NCBI GenBank assembly: GCA_964612555.1
Contig: CAZTBW010000006.1
Coordinates: 140,416-204,415, forward strand
Direction of reading: 5' to 3'
DNA length: 64,000 nt
From: DAOLCO01 sp964612555
GTDB taxonomy: Bacteria > Bdellovibrionota_C > UBA2361 > SZUA-149 > DAOLCO01
The notes under the pieces were generated by a model. It saw only the letters and a list, made by a program, of their open reading frames with translations. It searched no databases and was not told where the DNA came from. This document shows, one piece after another, positions 1 to 9,655 of this stretch; within the stretch, counting starts at the first letter, position 1; the number at the start of each line of letters is the position of its first letter. Made by a program: the position numbers and the translations under genes.

Positions 1-195
1 AAGAGCGGTGTCCTGTCCAAGAAGTTGTGTAAGCTGATTTGCAGTGGTGTCCGGATTTTCAATGAGTGCCAGTGCCTGGGATGCAACGTGAGGTAAAGGC
101 GGCAGATCACTCACCCATGCAACGATTTCTTTCCAATCTTTATTAGGAGAAACATGCTCTCTGTACTCTTCAGGTACGCTAGACTCGATTGCCAT
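1..195 (-). CDS. HDOD-domain signalling protein (N-terminal part, runs off the window)
   Basis: This is the first 65 codons of a gene that continues beyond the left edge. It starts at the ATG complement at 193-195. After about 25 polar residues comes a segment (VSDLPPLPHVASQALALIEN, then a Gln-Leu-rich stretch and QDTAL) that matches the opening of HDOD domains, which resemble degenerate HD phosphohydrolases. HDOD proteins usually act as regulatory scaffolds in c-di-GMP, chemotaxis or stress signalling and are not proven enzymes. The gene diverges from the STAS gene at 444 across a 248-bp spacer. Any domains after HDOD cannot be seen. Confidence 0.7.
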   Translation of the reverse strand, partial: MAIESSVPEEYREHVSPNKDWKEIVAWVSDLPPLPHVASQALALIENPDTTANQLTQLLGQDTAL

Positions 196-443
196 AATTT
201 ATCCCGCATCCTCAATTTACGTATTAACTTGGTACCAGGGTAACACACCCCATAGATTAAACGGCACCCGGAAAGGCAAACTTAAGCGCTATTTTTTCAC
301 AGATTCGTTATAACCATCTAAATTCATCAAATTTTTTCCAGCAATTATTTATTCTTTTAGCTCTTTAGATACTCGGAGATTCTGCCGATATGCAAGTATA
401 GGTTTCAAAAGTGTTTTGTGCAGGCTTCAGATAGGGATTGTAG

Positions 444-776
444 ATGGATAAAGTAGATTTCAAGACAAGAAAAGAGGGTGACATTTCATTTATTGAAGTG
501 AGTGCCGATCTTGATAATGAAAATGCGGGAGAAGCGCTGAGAATTGCCTTTAATGGTCTTGCTGACCGTGGAAATAAAACAATAGTCCTTGAGCTTGATA
601 ACGTAGAAATAATTAACTCCTATGGGCTTGGGAAAATTCTGATGTGTTATCAAAGATTGAAAGTGGAAGAGGGAGTTTTGATGGTTACTCCACTCAAAGG
701 TTTTGTAAGAGAAGTTTTTGAACTTCTCATGCTGGATTCATTATTTCCTGTATATGAAGCTAAAGAGAAGGACTAA
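444..776 (+). CDS. STAS-domain protein (anti-sigma factor antagonist-like)
   Basis: The 110-residue product has the size and pattern of a single STAS domain, as in SpoIIAA/RsbV-type anti-anti-sigma factors, which bind a kinase-type anti-sigma partner and are switched by phosphorylation. The hallmark loop before the second helix reads EIINSYGLGKIL. Ser59 sits where SpoIIAA has its phosphorylated serine, but the preceding Asp is Asn58, so regulation may differ. An AGGGA ribosome site precedes the ATG. The CxxC-protein gene follows after 10 nt, so the two are probably co-transcribed. No cognate RsbW-like kinase is in the window, so the partner is unknown. Confidence 0.75.
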   Translation: MDKVDFKTRKEGDISFIEVSADLDNENAGEALRIAFNGLADRGNKTIVLELDNVEIINSYGLGKILMCYQRLKVEEGVLMVTPLKGFVREVFELLMLDSLFPVYEAKEKD

Positions 777-786
777 AGGGGTTCTT

Positions 787-1125
787 ATGTCATTGAAATT
801 CAGATTACGTGGTTTAGCTGAAACTTTTGTTGATAATATGATTTGCCCGGAGTGCGAACATGATCCTTCCGGTGACCCTGAAGGTTTTAAAACAGATCAT
901 ACGAAGGTAACTCTTTCCGGTATTGTGGTAGTAGTTCAATGTTCGTGCTGTAATCATGTGTTTGTTCCGGAGCAGCAGAAATTCGGGATAATTAACTCTC
1001 AGAGACTCCAGGCGGCAGTTGAGAGGGATTGTGAAAATACCGGGCAACCCGTGTATTATAATAAAAGCTGCGTTGAAATAGAAGTCGAAAAATTAAATGC
1101 ACGACAGTCCTGCAAGATGCATTAG
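787..1125 (+). CDS. Small protein with two Cys-pair motifs (putative zinc-binding), unknown function
   Basis: The 112-residue product contains CPEC near residue 20 and CSCC near residue 57. This arrangement suggests one structural zinc ribbon, but no known family is recognised. I chose ATG 787 because it follows an AAGGGG ribosome site at 776-781 and the STAS stop codon. A longer reading frame from 718 would overlap the STAS gene by about 60 bp and is unlikely. The tail after the second Cys pair is mixed-charge and soluble, with no signal peptide or membrane segment. The tight spacing to the STAS gene suggests a functional link. It converges on the AddA-like gene, with only 17 nt between the stops. 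Confidence 0.6.
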   Translation: MSLKFRLRGLAETFVDNMICPECEHDPSGDPEGFKTDHTKVTLSGIVVVVQCSCCNHVFVPEQQKFGIINSQRLQAAVERDCENTGQPVYYNKSCVEIEVEKLNARQSCKMH

Positions 1126-1142
1126 TTCTTGTTATTTCAGTA

Positions 1143-4100
1143 TCAATACTCCAGAATCTCTCCAGTGCTGAGAAATACAAACTGGGTTTTTATCTGTTCA
1201 CTCCTAAGCGAATATTTTCCGGAAACGAATTTCTTATAGGCAATGTCCTGTGAGGCAATAAGGGTTTTATCAGCATGAAGTCCCGTTTTAAAATCAATTA
1301 TTATCGCACTCAGGGGTTTGTTTTCCTTCTTTATGACCACAAGCCGGTCAAGACGCCCTGATAACATTTCAGTGGAATCAATCAGAGAAAATGCTAACTC
1401 TCTTTCGAGGGTTATATCATCCGGATTTTCAGCGAATGTTTTGTGGTTAAATATTTTCTGTATAGTAGTGTGAGAAAATGCGGACAGAAGATATTCTCGT
1501 TCTGTTTTTTCAAGAGATATGTCAAGCTCGTCAAATTTTTTATCTATCCAGGATATCTCTTTTAGTATGGCATGGATTTTGGTTCCAAAGGTGCTGCCTC
1601 TCCGGGCGTTTTTATCAAGGGATTCCCGAATTCTCTGTATGGGGGTACTGTCCCGTTCAGAGGGATAGCGTCTGTGGAGGTTTTTATTGATCGAGTAATC
1701 AGGTGCTTTGTATGAGAGGTTTTGTAGTGGATATTCTTGCGTGTCATGTATAAACTCCCTGTTGGAAGATTCTCCCAATGGTTCTTCAGGAAGAGGCGCA
1801 TCATGTTGATAGAGAATTGTCCCGGGTGGCAGTGAGTCAAAGTAGCCAAATGCACCTCGAAGTATTGATGCCATGCTGGGGGCTGCTATGGTTCTTTCCC
1901 TGCTGTTCTCTGAAGGCTCATGGGGGGGGAGGTAGACAAAAAGTGAATGTACCGCACGACTTAAAGCAACATAGGTCATGGAAAGACCCTCTACGGTCAT
2001 GGTGCTTGTTGCGGCATCAAACATTTCATTAAGCTCCGGATAATGTCTTCGTAGTTTCTGATTACAGTTTGTAAAGACTAGTTCCGGTTCCTGAAGGGGG
2101 TTAGTTTGTTTCTTGAGCAGGGATATGGAGCGAGCGGAGTAAAAGGCATCATCGGTAAAAGGAATAAAAACCACGTCAAACTCAAGACCTTTACTTTTAT
2201 GAAATGTCATAATCTTGATCTTGCTTGAAGAAGCGGTTTCAATAGAAGTATGTTTCAGGATATTAACAAAATCATCAAGATCTCTACCCCCTTTTCTTTC
2301 AAACCCGAGGGCAAGAGTGAGCAGGTACAGACAGCGATCATAGTCAGACGATGAGATGTAAGGGGTAAGGGTGTGAATGATTTCTCGAAGAAATGCTTCA
2401 AGACCGGTACTGGTGTATAATTTAAAGAGAATATCGGAAATATAAGCCGGTGAATCTTCTTTGGAAACACCTCCCGGGATATCGTGTATAAAAGAGCGAA
2501 GAGGGGATTCCATAATATGATGGTATGATAGAGAATCTTTTGGGTGATTTGCCAGTGTAAGCACTGAAATTATCAGCTGAAGTGTTTTTGAATGGGAAAG
2601 TGGTTCTCCTCCTTCTCCGGAAACCTGATATCCGTTCTGATAAAAGAAGCGTTCAAGTGTGCTTGCTTGTGCATTGGTTCTTGTAAGTATGCCTATGCTT
2701 TTTACCGATTGGTTTTCTGTAAACGGTATAATATCTTTTAAAAGCTCTTCCTGAATCTTTTCTGTAATTTCCTGTTTAGAGTATTTTTCCTGATTTCTTT
2801 GAGGGAGGGAGATTGATTTTATCAAAATCTTCCCAAAGGTACCTTTTTTAAATGCTGAATGTTCATGAAAATCTTTCGACCACTTTTGTGCCGCATCCTG
2901 TTGATCTGTGAGTGCGGGGTTTTGTGCTATTCGGGAAAATACAGAATTGATACAGGCAACTACTCCCGTGTATGATCGGTAAGTGGTGGTAAGGGTAGTT
3001 TCATAAGGTTTTAGTTGAGGATAGCGAGTGGTGAGAACTTCAAACAATTCAGAGGTGCCCCCTCTCCATGCATAGATTGCCTGCTTGATATCTCCTACTA
3101 TGAGAAAAGAGTGTTCGGAATCAATTTTTGAGAGTATTTCCGAGGCAAGAGGCTCAAGGATATTCCATTGGAGCGGTGAGGTGTCCTGAAACTCATCAAT
3201 TAATAAGTGAGAGATGTTGTTATCAAGCCTGTAGTATATATCCTGAAGTTCAATAGTATCTATTGAAGCAGAGAGTATATGAGTAAGTTCTCGAAAACTG
3301 ATAAGTCCGTTTTGAATTGATGCCGAAACAATCTGTTTGTTATATTCACTGGCAATAGCGGCAAGGGCAATTGTTTTTTCTTTCTGTGTTTTTAAAAACT
3401 CAGATCGGGCATGTTTATATAAGAGAGATATTCCTTCGATTATCTGAGGGGGTATGGGTTTACTGTAATACAAACAGGTTTTTGAAAGACATACACTTTC
3501 AGTAAGCCCTGATGATAAAATGTCTTCCCATCTTTCTTCCTCGAAAAATCTGAGGAGCTCTTTTGCCTTATTAAAAGTGTTCTTGTTAACTTTGACCCCA
3601 TCAACCTCGACAGGGTGTTCGACCTCCATGAGTGATCGAATATGCAGGGGGTCTAAACGTGTATGCTGGTAAGATGCATCAAGTATGGCACCCCATACCT
3701 CCGGGGATGATGATCTGAACTCTTCATATATCGTCTTCATTTGAGCAAGGAGTGATGAGCGAATAAATGAAGAGTTCTTTCTATTGCTTAATAATATAAG
3801 CAGACTTTTGAGTGTGTCTTTACCTAAGGAAGATATGGTTTGTTCAAGAGCCGTTTCTTCCAGGCGTGAGAGTTCCCAGGGATCGGCAATTTTCCAGCTG
3901 CCGGGCAGGATAAGTTCGGTAAAAAAGGCTTGCCCTATAGATACAAAAAAACTGTCAAGTGTGGAGATTCTGCTTCTGGATTGTTCTTTGATCAGGGTAG
4001 CAAGTACTTTAAGGATTTGATCTTGCTCAAGTAGATTTTCCGGAAGAGAAATTTCTTTAAGAAAGCGTGCCCTGTTTATTTCGCTTTCGGTAGCTTGCAG

Positions 4101-4274
4101 TAGTCTTTTTACTACCCGTTCAAACATTTCTCCTGCGGCTTTTCTTGTAAAAGTACTTGCGAAAATTTTTGAAGGACATTCTCCAATGCAAAGTAGTGCA
4201 AGGATATGTCCGCTCAGGTGATGAGTCTTCCCGGAACCCGCACTTGCTTTAACAATTGATTGAGGAGTAATCAT
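1143..4274 (-). CDS. AddA-like UvrD/RecB-family helicase-nuclease
   Basis: This 1043-residue protein has the AddA/RecB layout. The SF1 helicase Walker A motif is ASAGSGKT at residues 10-17. The TRKAA motif follows, then DEFQDTSPLQW (motif II, with Asp-Glu) and GDIKQAIYAWRGG (motif III). Further on are TFHKSKGLEFD and the ALSRA motif (VALSRAVHSL). The C-terminus carries a PD-(D/E)XK nuclease site: GRLDRL near 970 and IIIDFKTG near 991-998. The family processes double-strand breaks for RecA loading and degrades foreign linear DNA. Its start codon overlaps the stop of the AddB-like gene by 4 nt, so the two are translationally coupled as subunits of one complex. A C/G run of 8 lies at about 1922-1929. 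Confidence 0.85.
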   Translation of the reverse strand: MITPQSIVKASAGSGKTHHLSGHILALLCIGECPSKIFASTFTRKAAGEMFERVVKRLLQATESEINRARFLKEISLPENLLEQDQILKVLATLIKEQSRSRISTLDSFFVSIGQAFFTELILPGSWKIADPWELSRLEETALEQTISSLGKDTLKSLLILLSNRKNSSFIRSSLLAQMKTIYEEFRSSSPEVWGAILDASYQHTRLDPLHIRSLMEVEHPVEVDGVKVNKNTFNKAKELLRFFEEERWEDILSSGLTESVCLSKTCLYYSKPIPPQIIEGISLLYKHARSEFLKTQKEKTIALAAIASEYNKQIVSASIQNGLISFRELTHILSASIDTIELQDIYYRLDNNISHLLIDEFQDTSPLQWNILEPLASEILSKIDSEHSFLIVGDIKQAIYAWRGGTSELFEVLTTRYPQLKPYETTLTTTYRSYTGVVACINSVFSRIAQNPALTDQQDAAQKWSKDFHEHSAFKKGTFGKILIKSISLPQRNQEKYSKQEITEKIQEELLKDIIPFTENQSVKSIGILTRTNAQASTLERFFYQNGYQVSGEGGEPLSHSKTLQLIISVLTLANHPKDSLSYHHIMESPLRSFIHDIPGGVSKEDSPAYISDILFKLYTSTGLEAFLREIIHTLTPYISSSDYDRCLYLLTLALGFERKGGRDLDDFVNILKHTSIETASSSKIKIMTFHKSKGLEFDVVFIPFTDDAFYSARSISLLKKQTNPLQEPELVFTNCNQKLRRHYPELNEMFDAATSTMTVEGLSMTYVALSRAVHSLFVYLPPHEPSENSRERTIAAPSMASILRGAFGYFDSLPPGTILYQHDAPLPEEPLGESSNREFIHDTQEYPLQNLSYKAPDYSINKNLHRRYPSERDSTPIQRIRESLDKNARRGSTFGTKIHAILKEISWIDKKFDELDISLEKTEREYLLSAFSHTTIQKIFNHKTFAENPDDITLERELAFSLIDSTEMLSGRLDRLVVIKKENKPLSAIIIDFKTGLHADKTLIASQDIAYKKFVSGKYSLRSEQIKTQFVFLSTGEILEY

Positions 4275-7144
4275 GGTGCGGTACCCTCCCCATCGATTTC
4301 TTCAAATGAATCAGGAAGTACACTTCCTCCAAATATTCGTTCATGAAAAGAAGCATGCAGCGCTTTTGGAGGAAAGAATTTTGCGGCAAGAATATGTTCT
4401 GCGACTGTTTGGGCGATGTGTATTGAAGAAGTGCTGATTTCTTCGCTTAGGGTGAGGGTTGCTTCGGTGTATGTATCTTTACTGCTCAGATTCAGAAGTA
4501 GCAGCTCTATTGCAGCAGGGCTCTGGCACTGAGCCGGTAATGAATCAAGTGCCCCGGCAAGAAATGTTCCGTAGAGTGGAAGCTGAGGGTCAATCCATTC
4601 ACCACGCCTGAGACATTTTTCAAAAGTATAAGGCTCGTCGGAGGTTTTAATGTCAATGATACGAAGCGTATTGGAAGCAGGATTATAGTCAAGGCGGTCA
4701 ATCCTCCCGGTAAATGGTATGATCGTGCCATTAGAGAGTGATACGGCAGAAGACTCAGGGAGGGGATGTTCAGAAGAGATGTTAAGCCAGCCTTGTCTCG
4801 CGGTGTCCGTGTGCCACTCACAGAATAAAGCGAGCTTTCTTTTGAGGTTATCTATTTGTAATTTCATGCTGATTGAAAGTTTTTTACCCAGTCTTTCATT
4901 TATTTCCCTGTCAAGAAGCTCATGTGAGTAAGAGATCAACGATGCTGAACCTAGTTCAGGTTTATCAGATGCTATTTTAGTAATTATTCTACTACACTCA
5001 TGCAGGATAACCCCTTGTATTGGTATGGGGATTTCTTTTGAAGAAAAATCGGGATTTTCGATCTTCCATATGTAGCGTAGAAAAAATTCATAAGGGCAGC
5101 GTATATACGATTTGATAGCTGATGCAGAGAGGCGAGACAGAGGAAAATGAGAATATGGTTTTGATGGTATCTGAAAGGGAAAAGGCAGTTCAGGTTCAGA
5201 AGAGTTTTTCTCTGTTTGTTGATGAATGCTAAGCTCCTGATAAAATTCTTTTAAAATTTCGATAGACTCTCCTGGCTCTTCAGACAGAATTAATCTTGAG
5301 AGTTTTAGACGATCATTTTGCAGATTCTTTCTTGATGCAAAGAAGCGTATGTAGGCAGTGCTTTGAGCGATACAGCCGAGTTGGTATCTGTTAAGCGCAT
5401 AAAAACCCGTATTGGTTTTTAATCCGAGTATGTGTCTTGTTTTTTGCGGAAGAAGAGGGTCGGAGGATATTTTTTGTGGGATTAGCTCTTCATTACAGCC
5501 GGTAAGAAGCTTGCAAGGTGCATCATCCAGAAGGAGTTCATACCACCCCAGAAGTTCTATCCCTGATTCTTTCTGAGGAGGTAGTTCTTTTTGATAAAAA
5601 CTGTCTTTTATGAGTTGGTGAAATTCGGAAGGGGATATCGTGGAAGGGTAGGAGTTTGAGAATTCAAGTATGTTTTCGAGAATTGTAAGTATTTCGTTTA
5701 TTTCGGGAACTTCGGATTCCAGAGGAGAGTGCAGAAGAGAAGACGGTTGAAGTGTTTTGTCTTCTGCCGGGGTTTGTTTCTCGAATAACAGTAAAAGGAG
5801 TTCTTGTATGAGCTCACAGTTTTTGGAAATGGAAATCGTTTCATTTACTTGATGTATCTTTACATCATTAAGGATGCTTCTTGCAGTGGATAAGCGCTCC
5901 TGGACAGTTACAGGTAATTTCTTAAGTGGAGACAGAGAGCTCTGAAGAGTAGTGAGAACCAGAGTATCAATATCTTCAGAAAGATGCTTGTTAATAGTTT
6001 CAGGGCTGTCGAAGGCGATTTTATTTTTGCTGATTACTGCTTCCAAAAGATTTTTTGTAAGCGGATGACGCAGGAAATCCCTGATTTCTACATCACCATG
6101 TGCCCATACCGCACAGAGCTGAATTATCCAGGAACCGAGGTAGGAATCACTGATTCTTTTTATACCAGGTGCAAGTACCGGATACCCCTGTTCCTCGATA
6201 TGTAGAGTGAGAGGAGCGATTTGTTCGTTCTCCAGTATCCCGACACTGATATGAGGCATCGAAATTTCAAATGTCTGAATTTTCTTTATTTCATTAAGTA
6301 CTTCCTTTGGTGTGTCGAGAGAGGAATTGGAAAAGTGCATGGTTGCCAGTGGTAGTGGCGGCAAGGAACAATTCTCCCAGTACTCTGGAATAATTCCCCC
6401 CGTTTCATCAAAACCGTTTGCGTGTTCTTTGTCGGCAAAAATTAAAGAGGTAAAATGTTTATTTCTGTAAGATAGAATAAATTTTTTCTGTTGTGGAGAA
6501 AGGTCATGGCATGCAAGCAGAAAAATCGCAGAACTTGCTTCGATTTGTTCATTACATGGCAGGGAGTCGGGCTTTGAAAATTCGTCATCCAGTTTGTGTT
6601 CAGAGAGGTAGGTATTAAATGCGGTGATAAGTTTATCCGCTACCTGCCACCTGCGATAATTCTTATCGGTTTCATCTAATGCAAGTTTAAGCGGTATTTG
6701 AGACGCTTCAAGCAGGTATTGTCCAAGTTCAGTTCTCAGCGTATCCAGATACTGTGCGAGTGGAGTTATGATTTCATGAGTGAGTGTGAAATCTTTTTCT
6801 GAATAGAAAGATTTTACCAATGGAAAATTTTGTTCAAGTACCGATTTCCAGATCAAAATCTTTTGGGGAAGTGTGAGTCGTGTGTTGCAGTGGTCAGTAG
6901 TAATCAGATCGTTTTGCAGTAGGAAAGAGGGAGGAAGTAAAATTGCATTTTCGAGATTTGCTCTGGAAGTCAGGAGCTCCGTGAGTCTTCTTTGTGCTCT
7001 TCGAGAGGGCAGTATGAGGAGCATATTTCTGAGGTCGTATGGAGTTTTACTGTCAGCGGCAAGAGAAAGAAGATGGTCGCACACAGTCCATAGAAAGGGT
7101 CTGTCCCATCCCAGATAAACTTTTTTTAAATTCTCCGAGGACAT
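4271..7144 (-). CDS. AddB-like inactivated-helicase / PD-(D/E)XK nuclease subunit
   Basis: This 957-residue protein is the partner of the AddA-like gene. The N-terminus has a divergent helicase fold (LLILPSRRAQRRLTELL) but no Walker A GxGKT, so this subunit is probably not an ATPase. The C-terminal part has the nuclease signature: a conserved SAIKSYIRCPYEFFLRY segment (about residues 680-700), then GRIDRLDY and LRIIDIKTSD. Classical AddB carries four Fe-S cysteines around the nuclease; only one Cys is visible in the CPYEF region, so the cluster is probably absent. The start abuts the RNase stop (7144/7145). RNase, AddB and AddA therefore form a gap-free unit. Confidence 0.8.
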   Translation of the reverse strand: MSSENLKKVYLGWDRPFLWTVCDHLLSLAADSKTPYDLRNMLLILPSRRAQRRLTELLTSRANLENAILLPPSFLLQNDLITTDHCNTRLTLPQKILIWKSVLEQNFPLVKSFYSEKDFTLTHEIITPLAQYLDTLRTELGQYLLEASQIPLKLALDETDKNYRRWQVADKLITAFNTYLSEHKLDDEFSKPDSLPCNEQIEASSAIFLLACHDLSPQQKKFILSYRNKHFTSLIFADKEHANGFDETGGIIPEYWENCSLPPLPLATMHFSNSSLDTPKEVLNEIKKIQTFEISMPHISVGILENEQIAPLTLHIEEQGYPVLAPGIKRISDSYLGSWIIQLCAVWAHGDVEIRDFLRHPLTKNLLEAVISKNKIAFDSPETINKHLSEDIDTLVLTTLQSSLSPLKKLPVTVQERLSTARSILNDVKIHQVNETISISKNCELIQELLLLLFEKQTPAEDKTLQPSSLLHSPLESEVPEINEILTILENILEFSNSYPSTISPSEFHQLIKDSFYQKELPPQKESGIELLGWYELLLDDAPCKLLTGCNEELIPQKISSDPLLPQKTRHILGLKTNTGFYALNRYQLGCIAQSTAYIRFFASRKNLQNDRLKLSRLILSEEPGESIEILKEFYQELSIHQQTEKNSSEPELPFPFQIPSKPYSHFPLSRLSASAIKSYIRCPYEFFLRYIWKIENPDFSSKEIPIPIQGVILHECSRIITKIASDKPELGSASLISYSHELLDREINERLGKKLSISMKLQIDNLKRKLALFCEWHTDTARQGWLNISSEHPLPESSAVSLSNGTIIPFTGRIDRLDYNPASNTLRIIDIKTSDEPYTFEKCLRRGEWIDPQLPLYGTFLAGALDSLPAQCQSPAAIELLLLNLSSKDTYTEATLTLSEEISTSSIHIAQTVAEHILAAKFFPPKALHASFHERIFGGSVLPDSFEEIDGEGTAP

Positions 7145-9232
7145 TTATGATGTTTTACCAGTTTCATTTATGTATAACTTGTTCTGAAAATGATCCAGTT
7201 TGCGGATTTTTAAATACACTTCTTTACCCAGGAGTGAGCTATGATTTTTTCCCTCTTCAAGTGGTTCAAGAGGAGTAAAGGGAAGAGTTGCTCCAATCTC
7301 ATCTATTTCAGCGAGGGGTCGTGGAGGTTCTGCCCGTACTATGATTCCGGAAAAGGATTGAAATTTTTGTTGGGTAATATAGCGTAGCAGCCAGTATCTG
7401 TTTCTTTCACGTTGTATGAGGTTTGCCTCATCCAGACCCGGAGTAAGTTGGGAAATGATATCTTCTATGTCGTTGTGAGTGTAAAGAAGTTCTCCCTGAA
7501 GAAGAAAATGAACAAGTTGACGCTGGAGGACAAGATCAAGTGCTCTTCGTATTGGTGAGGTTATTTGGCAATATGCATCTAATCCCAAGCCGGCATGAGG
7601 TCCGGAATGTATGCTCGTTCTTGATCTTTTCAGATAGCCCCGTTTGAAAAATTCTCGTGCGGGTCCATCGGGGATAAGAGCCGCATCTTTATCAAGGTCT
7701 CCTTCGGGTGCTTCCTGAGTTCGGTATGCAAAGGGAATATTATGCGCCTGAGCAAACAGGGCTGCCGTTTCATTTGCAATAACCATGAGTTCGCTGATAA
7801 GTTTTCGAGCGGGAGTTTCGTCATTGTTGGCAATTAGGCTGATTCTTCCATTTTGTGTGATGGAAGGGATGAGGTCTCTTCTTGTGAACTGTAATGAACC
7901 TCGCTCAATACGACCGGTCTCGTGAAAAGATGAAAAATCCCAAAGAAGCATAAGGTCACTCTTCCTTTCATGGGGGAGGTCGTCGCACAGGATTTTGTCA
8001 ACCTCTTCATATGACATTCTTTCTTTTACGGAGATGTTGCAAGGAAGGAGTTCTCTTGACTTGATGCTATAGTCGAGATTTACGGTGATAAAAAAGGATA
8101 AGGCTGGGCGGACGGCACCTTCTTTAAGGCTGAGAACACCTTCTGAAAGTGATTGTGGTAGCATTGGGATAGTTTCGTCCGGACAGTATATTGAGGTAGC
8201 TCTTCTGAATGCGGCTTGTTCTAAAAGACTGTCTTTCTGGATTCGATAGCTTACATCTGTAATATGCATCCCTATTCTATATCCGTTTTCTATCCGCTCA
8301 ATAGAAACGGCATCGTCAAAATCGGCACTTGATTCACTATCTATGGTAAAAATATCAAGAGAAGTAAGGTCTTTTCTGTTCGTGGGTACTTCTTTTCTGG
8401 ACTCCTGAAATAAGCGTTCTGCTTCATTTCGTTCTTCACTGCTGAAACCCGTAGGTCGCCCGAGACGAAGAGGGATGAGGTTCTGATGCTCTTTAAAGTG
8501 ATCTATGTGCGTAAGCAGATTGAAGGCTTTTTGATCAAGCGAAGTGTGTTTTGGTAATTTCATTCCCGAATGAAGTACCATGTCTTCTACCAGGTCATGA
8601 TATAATTTAAGTTGTTGAGCTTTTTTTCCTCCCGCAGCGATTTCCTCTATATATGCGATTGAATCGGGTAGTACCGCTTTTTTATCGCCCATTATTTTCT
8701 TTTGAATTGCAAGGCGAAGAGCGAGTTTTTCAGATTCTGTTTTGAGATTTTCAGAACGTACTGCTTTAGACTCTTCTACTTCTTCTTTTGATCTGCTGCT
8801 GAAGCCATCTTTATGTCTTTTGAAATATATGCGATCTCCGATAAGTGCTCTCCTGAGAGAGATTTCTGTAAGGGGAGTGTTCTCAAGACCGGATAAACTG
8901 AAAAGCTCATCAAGGGAATAAATTTTTTCAGGGGAGCTTATTTCAGCCCAGATTTTTTCTATTTCAATTCCGGCTACCGTATCTTTAATATTACCGGAAA
9001 GTTTTTTCAGTGCCTGTTTGTTTTTTTCTAATGCAGTTTCATGAAGGAGGTACAGACGATGATTTGCAAGCACAAGCTCTTCCCCTTCCTCGTTATAGAG
9101 GAACCATTTACCTTTTTTTTCTTCCAGTGCGATTGCAAGTATGGGTTTTCCGTGTTGTTCGTATTCGACAACTGCTCCGGGACTGATAGTGTGTCTGGAT
9201 GAAATGGAATGGCTCTGTTTGGGTAATTTCAA
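7145..9232 (-). CDS. RNase II / RNB-family 3'-5' exoribonuclease
   Basis: The 695-residue product contains the RNB catalytic domain. Around residues 293-308 it has the metal-binding Asp cluster (TIDSESSADFDDAVS), followed by GYRIGMHITDVS and later AGLGLDAYCQITSPIRR, the RNA-binding region near the active site. The enzyme hydrolyses single-stranded RNA processively from the 3' end. The N-terminal ~280 residues show no obvious cold-shock domain and the C-terminus lacks a clear S1 domain, so it resembles the minimal RNase II-like forms rather than RNase R. It sits between the Kazal-protein gene (41 nt upstream) and the AddB-like gene, with no gap to the latter. Confidence 0.85.
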   Translation of the reverse strand: MKLPKQSHSISSRHTISPGAVVEYEQHGKPILAIALEEKKGKWFLYNEEGEELVLANHRLYLLHETALEKNKQALKKLSGNIKDTVAGIEIEKIWAEISSPEKIYSLDELFSLSGLENTPLTEISLRRALIGDRIYFKRHKDGFSSRSKEEVEESKAVRSENLKTESEKLALRLAIQKKIMGDKKAVLPDSIAYIEEIAAGGKKAQQLKLYHDLVEDMVLHSGMKLPKHTSLDQKAFNLLTHIDHFKEHQNLIPLRLGRPTGFSSEERNEAERLFQESRKEVPTNRKDLTSLDIFTIDSESSADFDDAVSIERIENGYRIGMHITDVSYRIQKDSLLEQAAFRRATSIYCPDETIPMLPQSLSEGVLSLKEGAVRPALSFFITVNLDYSIKSRELLPCNISVKERMSYEEVDKILCDDLPHERKSDLMLLWDFSSFHETGRIERGSLQFTRRDLIPSITQNGRISLIANNDETPARKLISELMVIANETAALFAQAHNIPFAYRTQEAPEGDLDKDAALIPDGPAREFFKRGYLKRSRTSIHSGPHAGLGLDAYCQITSPIRRALDLVLQRQLVHFLLQGELLYTHNDIEDIISQLTPGLDEANLIQRERNRYWLLRYITQQKFQSFSGIIVRAEPPRPLAEIDEIGATLPFTPLEPLEEGKNHSSLLGKEVYLKIRKLDHFQNKLYINETGKTS

Positions 9233-9273
9233 AGCGCCTCTGACTTACTGGATGTGCTTGTTTTATAAGGGGT

Positions 9274-9609
9274 TTATTCTATAAAGGTAGGTGCCCGAAC
9301 ACAAGAGCCCTCATTTTTTATAGTAATACCAAGTGTTTTTGCAATGCACTCATTTTGGTATTCCTTATTGTCACAGCCACAGATGATGGATTGGGTAACA
9401 TCGCAGGTGTGAGGAGTGGGAGCACAAATGCCTTTATTATCCAGCCCTCCACAGTTGGAACCAAGATCACAATACATATTCACCGGGCAGGTAAAATTTA
9501 TACCCCCACCGCAGGGGATGCGCGGGAAGTTTTCCGGGGATTCCCCGGTGCAGCGAGCTATTAGAATGGTACATGTTGCTAATAGAAGGTATATGTATTT
9601 TTTTTTCAT
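9274..9609 (-). CDS. Exported Cys-rich protein with Kazal-type inhibitor domain
   Basis: The 111-residue protein has an N-terminal KKK followed by a hydrophobic stretch ending near Cys20, consistent with export. The -1 residue before Cys20 is Arg (IARC), a poor lipobox, so lipidation is uncertain. The mature part is Cys-rich. The C-terminal half (CGCDNKEYQNECIAK, then a final Cys) fits the Kazal serine-protease-inhibitor pattern, in which a short Cys-bonded loop blocks the protease active site. Kazal-like domains are recurrent in lipoproteins of delta-type bacteria, where their targets are mostly unknown. It is encoded between the aminopeptidase and RNase genes, in the same orientation. Confidence 0.65.
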   Translation of the reverse strand: MKKKYIYLLLATCTILIARCTGESPENFPRIPCGGGINFTCPVNMYCDLGSNCGGLDNKGICAPTPHTCDVTQSIICGCDNKEYQNECIAKTLGITIKNEGSCVRAPTFIE

Positions 9610-9655
9610 AATGCTACGCTCTGTTTTATCTGCGGGGCTTTACCCTCGGGATAAT

